Of a stretch of DNA of 36,164 bases, positions 31,878-36,164 are shown in pieces. Under the pieces are notes generated by a model. The model had not been told where the DNA came from. It made no database searches and saw nothing but the letters and a program-made list of their open reading frames with translations. A program made the translations under genes and the position numbers. The stretch's first letter is position 1. Each line of letters starts with the position of its first letter. Source of the DNA: Acidimicrobiales bacterium (lineage in GTDB: Bacteria; Actinomycetota; Acidimicrobiia; Acidimicrobiales; VFJN01); NCBI GenBank assembly GCA_035316325.1, contig DATHJB010000020.1, forward strand, positions 1-36,164, in the 5' to 3' direction.

Positions 31878-33226
31878 GGCACGTCGTAGCCCGAGTACGG
31901 GAGCCCCATGTACGGGAACCGGTCGAGGAGCTGCCGGCCCGGGTTGTTGAAGGTGCCGTCCTCCACGGCCGACACCGCGTCGTCCGGGGTGAACGTCGGG
32001 TCGACCAACGGGTAGGTCGCACCGGCGACCGCCCGCAGCTCGATGGTCACGACGTCGTCGGTGAGCCGCCGCCCGTTGGGGAATCCAGCCAGGTCGCCGC
32101 CCAGCAGGCCCAGCCGGTTCGGCGTGGCCGACGGCGGGATCGCCAGGTTCAGCCGCAGCATGTCGGCCTGGGTCCGCCCGGTGAAGTTCTGGAACCCGGG
32201 GATCAGACCGGCCGGGATGCCCGTGAGCAGCACGGCCAGCAGGTCGGCCCGGTCCTTGGTCAGGGCCTTCAGGTTCGGGAACACGCCCGGGTAGAGCACC
32301 GGCAGCAGCTTCGCCAGCTCGGGCTGGGCCACGAACTTGGCGAACGACGAGTCCTGGTGCGGCCGGACCGCGTTCCACTCGTCCTTGCGCGCCATCGGCA
32401 CGATGACCTCGTTGAACAGCGGGTTGCCGAGGCGCGACACCTGCATCCACGGACCGGCGAAGCTCGCCCGGCCGCTCCGGTCGCGCAGGGTGGCCTTCTG
32501 GCGGTATGCCGCGCCCCACACGCCGATGGTGGCGCTCTGCTTCATCGGGTCGCGGGGGACGTCGTCGCGCTGGGTCGCCCGCGGGATGGGGATCTCGATG
32601 GCGATGGTGTGCACGTTGGCTCGGGCCAGGGAGTCCCGGCCGTCGGCGGCCGCCGTCGGGATGAGGTGCAGGTTCTGGAAGGGACGCAGGGTCCCCAGGT
32701 CGAACACCGACCCCAGGTCGACGAAGAAGGCGTCGGCCCGCTGGCCGGCGAAGACCCGCTCACCCCGGGGCATGGTGTAGATGGCCTCGTCGGCCAGCCC
32801 CGAGTAGTTCGGCGTCGACCGGGGGCCGACGTTGCAGGGCGGGCAGGCCAGGCCCTTGGCCAGCAGGGAGGCGCCCTGCCGGGTGATCCGCGTGACCGAG
32901 TAGGTCTGGCGGCGGTTCCAGTTGGCGCTCGTGAGGGAGTCGATCGGCCCGGTGTTGTACAGGAACGTGTTCGGGTTGGTGATCTTGTTCTCGAAGCGGA
33001 ACTGGTAGGTGACGTCGGCCTTGCCGTCGCCGTTGTTGTCGATGTTGATCTGGTACGTCACGTCGTCACCGAACTCGTAGAAGTTCGGCCCACCCGCCGG
33101 TGCCTGCACCGGGACGTAGTTGGTGACGATGGTCACCGTGTTGTTGGGGGTGACGAAGGCGTACGTGTCGGTGTTGTCCGCAAGGGGGTCCTTCAGGATC
33201 GAAGGGGCTTCGCGATGGGACGACAT
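31874..33226 (-). CDS. DUF4331 family protein without a signal peptide
   Basis: A 450-residue protein of the DUF4331 family. Diagnostic parts are the N-terminal SSHREAPSILKDPLADNTDT-YAFV, GDDVTYQINIDNNGDGKADV near residue 53, RADAFFVDLGSVFDLGTL near 163, NVHTIAIEIPI near 204, RLGNPLFNEVIVPM near 264 and the C-terminal RFPYMGLPYSGYD. As I recall the family, members are normally exported, with the SSHREAP segment following the signal peptide. Here the initiator Met sits directly before SSHREAP and no hydrophobic leader exists. The preceding gene encodes a small Tat-signal protein 13 bases away, suggesting co-export. Function of the family is unknown. Ribosome site: GGAAGAG. Confidence 0.88.
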   Translation of the reverse strand: MSSHREAPSILKDPLADNTDTYAFVTPNNTVTIVTNYVPVQAPAGGPNFYEFGDDVTYQINIDNNGDGKADVTYQFRFENKITNPNTFLYNTGPIDSLTSANWNRRQTYSVTRITRQGASLLAKGLACPPCNVGPRSTPNYSGLADEAIYTMPRGERVFAGQRADAFFVDLGSVFDLGTLRPFQNLHLIPTAAADGRDSLARANVHTIAIEIPIPRATQRDDVPRDPMKQSATIGVWGAAYRQKATLRDRSGRASFAGPWMQVSRLGNPLFNEVIVPMARKDEWNAVRPHQDSSFAKFVAQPELAKLLPVLYPGVFPNLKALTKDRADLLAVLLTGIPAGLIPGFQNFTGRTQADMLRLNLAIPPSATPNRLGLLGGDLAGFPNGRRLTDDVVTIELRAVAGATYPLVDPTFTPDDAVSAVEDGTFNNPGRQLLDRFPYMGLPYSGYDVP

Positions 33227-33239
33227 CTCTTCCGTCCTC

Positions 33240-33512
33240 TCAGCTCTTGGCGGCGCGCAGCAGCCGAGCCGCCAGCGCCTTGTCGGTGAACGTGACCTCG
33301 CGTTCGCCGACGAGCACCTCGAGCTCTCCGGCGGCGGCGTTCGTCAGCTGGACCACGAGGGGTCCGTTCAGGTCGTCGATCTCGTCCTGGCTCAGGGCGG
33401 CCTCGTTGTCGTTGGCCGCGGAGAGCGCCCAGCCGGTACCGAACGCGGTTGCCGCGCCCGCTGCACCGACCGAGCCCGTGACGAGGAACGAACGTCGGGT
33501 GACTGGCTCCAT
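33240..33512 (-). CDS. Small twin-arginine (Tat) signal protein
   Basis: A 90-residue protein with a twin-arginine signal: MEPVTRRSFLVTGSVGAAGA followed by ATAFGTGWALSA, ending at about residue 32. The mature domain is only ~58 residues (SQDEIDDLNGPLVVQLTNAA, LEVLVGEREVTFTDKALAAR), acidic and without Cys or His. Tat signals imply export in folded form, often with a cofactor or partner. It is first of the operon with the DUF4331 and His-rich genes. The ATG at 33512 is chosen because it places RR near the N-terminus and has GGGGAAG upstream; the 52 codons upstream look noncoding. I infer that it may carry the signal-less DUF4331 protein across the membrane. Confidence 0.85.
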   Translation of the reverse strand: MEPVTRRSFLVTGSVGAAGAATAFGTGWALSAANDNEAALSQDEIDDLNGPLVVQLTNAAAGELEVLVGEREVTFTDKALAARLLRAAKS

Positions 33513-33622
33513 GTCTTCCCCTTCCGCTCCACGCCGGATGCGTGGATGCGATGTCGGGAGGCGTTTCGGAGCAATCGCCGGAAGTGGATGACCGAGCGTG
33601 CGGGAAGGTCCACAATGACGAC

Positions 33623-34447
33623 ATGGACGTCCCTGCCGCGGCACGCTCGGGAGCCGGCTCCGACCCACGGTCGACGGTCGTCGTCACGTCGATCGCGCCC
33701 GAGGTGGCCACCGCTCCTGGCCGGGCGACGCCGTTCCACCGGATCGACAGCCAGGAGCCGGCGCGGATCGTCCTGCGGCAGACGGGGCCGAGCAGCTTCG
33801 AGCTCGTGGAGGGGTTCGACTACGACGGGCCGGCCGGGCGCTTCCGGGTGACACCGGCCGACCTGCCCGAGACCGACCTGGCGTCGATCCCGCAGTTCAT
33901 GAGCTGGTTCGTGAGTCGCTACGGCAACCACTCGCTGGCCGCCCTGCTCCACGACCACCTGGTGCACAACGGCACGACGCTCGACCCGCCCGTCACCCGC
34001 ACCCAGGCCGACGAGGTGTTCCTGCAGGCGCTCACCGACCTCGACGTGCCCTACATCCGCAGCCGTGTGATGTGGGCCGCGGTCACGCTGGCCACCCGGT
34101 GGCGCTCGTCGCTCGGCCCCCGCCTGGCGATCGGGCTGTGGGTCGTCCTGGCGACGACGGGCATCGTCACCCTGGTGGCGGGCCTCTTGACGGCGAGCCC
34201 GCTGCTGGTGGCGGTCGCGGTGCTGGCGCCGATCCCGGCGTCGCTGCTGTGGAGCGTCCCCCAGAGCGCGGCCGGCCTGGTCGGCGGCTACATGCTGTGG
34301 CTGGTCGCCGTGCCCGCGGCCCTGAACCTGGCCGTGTACTCGCTCTACTCGCTGGCCGAGAAGGTCGTGCGGCGGCTGCGGCTGCTGCGGGCGGGGGAGG
34401 TCCAGAAGTCCCAGGTCACGCCGCCTCCGCCCTACGCCGCGCGCTGA
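33623..34447 (+). CDS. DUF1353-domain membrane protein
   Basis: A 274-residue protein. Residues ~40-135 match DUF1353: FELVEGFDYDGPAGRFRVTP, DLASIPQFMSWFVSRYGNHS, LAALLHDHLVHNGTTLDPPV, TRTQADEVFLQALTDLDVP. The conserved (T)DLASIP and HD residues are typical of this domain, which occurs in phage and bacterial proteins and may be a hydrolase of unknown substrate. The C-terminal half carries two or three membrane helices (about 172-195 VVLATTGIVTLVAGLLTASP; 196-212 LLVAVAVLAPIPASLLW; 222-245 GGYMLWLVAVPAALNLAVYS). The ATG at 33623 is preceded by CACAAT, a -10-like box, and may be leaderless. Divergent from the Tat/DUF4331 operon across 110 bases. Confidence 0.8.
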   Translation: MDVPAAARSGAGSDPRSTVVVTSIAPEVATAPGRATPFHRIDSQEPARIVLRQTGPSSFELVEGFDYDGPAGRFRVTPADLPETDLASIPQFMSWFVSRYGNHSLAALLHDHLVHNGTTLDPPVTRTQADEVFLQALTDLDVPYIRSRVMWAAVTLATRWRSSLGPRLAIGLWVVLATTGIVTLVAGLLTASPLLVAVAVLAPIPASLLWSVPQSAAGLVGGYMLWLVAVPAALNLAVYSLYSLAEKVVRRLRLLRAGEVQKSQVTPPPPYAAR

Positions 34448-34466
34448 CGCGGGCGAAGATGGGGGC

Positions 34467-35336
34467 ATGACGTTGCCCGCGCTCGTGACCGACTGGCAGG
34501 CGCAGGGGGCGATCGAGCAGGTGGGCGGGCACGACCTGTTCGTGGTCGACACCGGCTCCCCGGATGCGCCGGTGCTGGTGATGCTGCACGGCTTCCCGGG
34601 GTCGTCGTTCGACTGGCGTCACGTCGTGGCGGCTCTCGCCTCACGCTGGCGGATCGTCACGCTCGACTTCCTGGGCCACGGCCTGTCCGCCAAGCCCGAC
34701 CGGGCCTACTCGCTGTTCGCCCAGGCCGACCTGGTGGAGGAGCTGCTGGCGGCGCGGGGCGTCACCCGGGCGTCGTTGCTGGCCCACGACATGGGCGACA
34801 CCGTGGCGGCCGAGCTGCTGGTCCGGGCGTCGGTCGAGTGGATGGCGTGCGTGCTCACCAACGGGTCGATCTTCATCGACATGGCCCAGCTGACCGACGG
34901 CCAGCAGCTGCTGCTGTCGCTGCCCGACGAGATGACGGCCGGGTCGCTCGGGGCGGAGGGGATGGCCGAAGGGCTGCGGGCGTCGTTCCCGCCGGGCCGC
35001 CCGGCGCCCGAGGAGATGGAGGCGATGGTGGCGCTGATCCTGCGCGAGGGCGGCGACCGGCTGCTGCCGCGCATCATCCGCTACGTCGAGGAGCGCCGCG
35101 CCCACCAGCCCCGCTGGACCTCCGCCCTGGTCGACTACCCGGGCACGCTGGTGGCGGCCTGGGGCGACCTCGACCCGATCGCGGTGCCGGCGATGCCCGA
35201 CCACCTCGTCGACCTGCGGGCCGAGGCGGGGCGCGACACCGAGCTCGTCCACTGGCCCGACATCGGCCACTGGCCCTCGGTCGAGGACCCGGACCTGGTG
35301 TCCGGCCTCGTCGCTTCGACTCTTCACGTTCTTTGA
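34467..35336 (+). CDS. Alpha/beta hydrolase with Asp nucleophile (epoxide hydrolase/haloalkane dehalogenase-like)
   Basis: A 289-residue alpha/beta hydrolase. VLVMLHGFPGSSFDWRHVVA is the oxyanion-hole region near residue 38. The nucleophile elbow reads LLAHDMGDTVAAEL near 113: Asp replaces the usual Ser, as in epoxide hydrolases, haloalkane dehalogenases and MEST-type proteins. A second acid lies in VAAWGDLDPIAVPAMPDH near 231, and the catalytic His in HWPDIGHWPSVEDPDLV near 273. With an Asp nucleophile it probably acts through an alkyl-enzyme ester on an epoxide or alkyl halide, but halide-binding residues were not checked. It follows the DUF1353 gene by 19 bases. Its stop codon lies inside the terminator stem. 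Confidence 0.85.
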   Translation: MTLPALVTDWQAQGAIEQVGGHDLFVVDTGSPDAPVLVMLHGFPGSSFDWRHVVAALASRWRIVTLDFLGHGLSAKPDRAYSLFAQADLVEELLAARGVTRASLLAHDMGDTVAAELLVRASVEWMACVLTNGSIFIDMAQLTDGQQLLLSLPDEMTAGSLGAEGMAEGLRASFPPGRPAPEEMEAMVALILREGGDRLLPRIIRYVEERRAHQPRWTSALVDYPGTLVAAWGDLDPIAVPAMPDHLVDLRAEAGRDTELVHWPDIGHWPSVEDPDLVSGLVASTLHVL

Positions 35337-35374
35337 AGGGTTTCGACCCGCATGGGGTCGAAACCCTTCAAAGA
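35330..35374. terminator. Very long perfect hairpin between convergent genes
   Basis: CTTTGAAGGGTTTCGACCC (35331-35349) pairs perfectly with GGGTCGAAACCCTTCAAAG (35355-35373), a 19-base stem (20 with one T-A pair) around a 5-base loop. The TGA stop of the alpha/beta hydrolase lies within the left arm. The enoyl-CoA hydratase gene ends just beyond at 35388 on the other strand, so it can terminate both transcripts. Confidence 0.85.
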
Positions 35375-35387
35375 CGCAGGTTCAGGA

Positions 35388-36107
35388 TCAGGCCGGCGGG
35401 TCGAGGACGAAGCGGGCGGTGTCGGCGGCGGTGCCGGCCTTCACCCGGTCGACCAGGGGCTGGCGCAGCAGCTGCTTCGTCGTCGCGTAGGCCGTGGCGG
35501 GGAGCTGACCGAGCCGCCGGGCCTCGGCGATCGCGGCGGCCTCCAGCTCGGCGGCGGGGACGACCCGGTCGAGCCAGCCGACCGCGACGGCGCCCTGCGG
35601 GTCGTACAGCTCCGCCAGCAGCGTGCCCTGCAGCAGCGAGCGCGGGGTGAGCCGGTCGCGGGCCAGCTCCATCGCGAACAGCGGCAGCGACATGCCGATG
35701 GCGGTCTCGTTGAGGCCGATCTTGGCGGGCACGTCGGCGCCGAACCGCACGTCGCACGCGGACAGCAGCAGCACGCCGGCGGCCAGGGCGTGGCCGGTCG
35801 CCGCCGCCACCACCGGCTGCGGGTGGACGAACAGCCGCATCATCAGGTCGCCGCCCGCGCCCATCAGCTTCAGCGCCGAGCTCATGCCGGAGGACATCAC
35901 CGACAGGTCGAAGCCGGCCGAGAAGGCCTTCCGCCCGCCGATCAGCACCATCGCCGACGCCTCGGCGGCGGCCGTGTCGAGGGCCGCGTCCAGCCCCGCG
36001 ATCGCGTCGAAGGACAGGGCGTTGACCTTGCCGTCGTCGAACCGGACGACCGCCACTCCGTCCTCCACCATCGTGGTCACCACCGCTGCACCGTCACCGT
36101 CGCTCAT
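35388..36107 (-). CDS. Enoyl-CoA hydratase/isomerase (crotonase) family protein
   Basis: A 239-residue crotonase-fold protein. VAVVRFDDGKVNALSFDAIA is the family's N-terminal strand; MVLIGGRKAFSAGFDLSVMS (near residue 68) supplies the first oxyanion-hole backbone NH; VVAAATGHALAAGVLLLSAC (near 98) is the second, GHALAAG being a variant of the usual GxAxGGG. The catalytic Glu positions of hydratases (two Glu) read as NETAIGMSLPLFAME, where the first is plausible and the second is not obvious, so it may be an isomerase or a non-hydratase member. ATG at 36107 is chosen over the longer frame to 36146; the ribosome site is weak. The 57 bases beyond contain nothing I recognise. Confidence 0.85.
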   Translation of the reverse strand: MSDGDGAAVVTTMVEDGVAVVRFDDGKVNALSFDAIAGLDAALDTAAAEASAMVLIGGRKAFSAGFDLSVMSSGMSSALKLMGAGGDLMMRLFVHPQPVVAAATGHALAAGVLLLSACDVRFGADVPAKIGLNETAIGMSLPLFAMELARDRLTPRSLLQGTLLAELYDPQGAVAVGWLDRVVPAAELEAAAIAEARRLGQLPATAYATTKQLLRQPLVDRVKAGTAADTARFVLDPPA

Positions 36108-36164
36108 GCCGGGGCACGATAACCCTGGCCGTCCGGGACCGCCCAAGGGCGTGTCCTGCGGATC

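Noticed and set aside
1..36164. Very long open frames on the strand opposite real genes (for example opposite hpaE, the MmsA-like gene and the amidohydrolases)
   Set aside because: At this GC content stop codons are rare in all frames; these frames are Arg/Pro/Gly/His-rich, lack domains and mirror genes with clear family motifs.

Overview
The window comes from a very GC-rich bacterial chromosome with short intergenic gaps, many GTG starts and stop/start overlaps (GTGA, ATGA). Two luciferase-like (F420-type) oxidoreductases, two TetR-type regulators, a TIGR03084-like (mycothiol-associated) DinB protein and several catabolic acyl-CoA ligases point to an actinobacterium. Acidimicrobiia or a mycobacterial-type soil/aquatic lineage is my best guess, from gene content only. 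I saw no rRNA, tRNA, CRISPR array, intact insertion sequence or phage module.

Layout. (1) 1-1923: start of a 3-hydroxyisobutyrate dehydrogenase-like gene, a TetR regulator, and a PrmC/HemK-like methyltransferase. (2) 2003-15712: a catabolic island with three COG2159 amidohydrolases, a cytochrome P450, a tandem (double) TetR regulator, an acyl-CoA ligase with a small companion, a luciferase-like oxidoreductase, a double-hotdog thioesterase-like protein, an alpha/beta hydrolase and a methylmalonate-semialdehyde-type aldehyde dehydrogenase. Two broken genes lie in or at the edge of it: an aldehyde dehydrogenase pseudogene and a 23-codon stub. Six copies of one motif, NTGAC-N5-(T/C)GTTAG, sit in its intergenic gaps and at its right edge. 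They look like the operators of one regulon. The tandem TetR gene is flanked by two of them and is the obvious candidate regulator. (3) 15750-18117: aminoglycoside-phosphotransferase-fold protein, four-helix membrane protein, TIGR03084-like protein. (4) 18245-25812: a leftward operon (luciferase-like oxidoreductase, acyl-CoA ligase, MetE-like protein) and a MarR regulator, divergent from a tightly overlapping rightward operon hpaE-hpaD-hpaG-like for meta-cleavage of homoprotocatechuate or a similar catechol. (5) 25809-31103: cell-envelope genes: a six-helix membrane protein, a secreted RTX-like Asp/Gly-rich protein, a frameshifted methyltransferase-like membrane gene, a Gln/Gly/Pro-rich membrane protein and a PQQ-propeller lipoprotein. 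(6) 31500-33512: a three-gene operon with a small Tat-signal protein, a DUF4331 protein that lacks its own signal peptide, and a His-rich protein. (7) 33623-36107: DUF1353 membrane protein, HDMG-type alpha/beta hydrolase and an enoyl-CoA hydratase-like protein.

How they may work together. In the island, a P450 and a flavin/F420 oxidoreductase could oxidise a substrate, a ligase could activate it to a CoA thioester, amidohydrolases and the alpha/beta hydrolase could cleave or decarboxylate intermediates, and the MmsA-like dehydrogenase and thioesterase could finish. The substrate cannot be read from sequence. The Hpa-like operon supplies extradiol ring opening, semialdehyde oxidation and the FAH-type decarboxylase/isomerase step, but the later hydratase and aldolase are not in the window.

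The observations I would follow first are the shared operator set with the tandem TetR protein, and the DUF4331 operon in which the export signal seems to have moved to a separate small protein.
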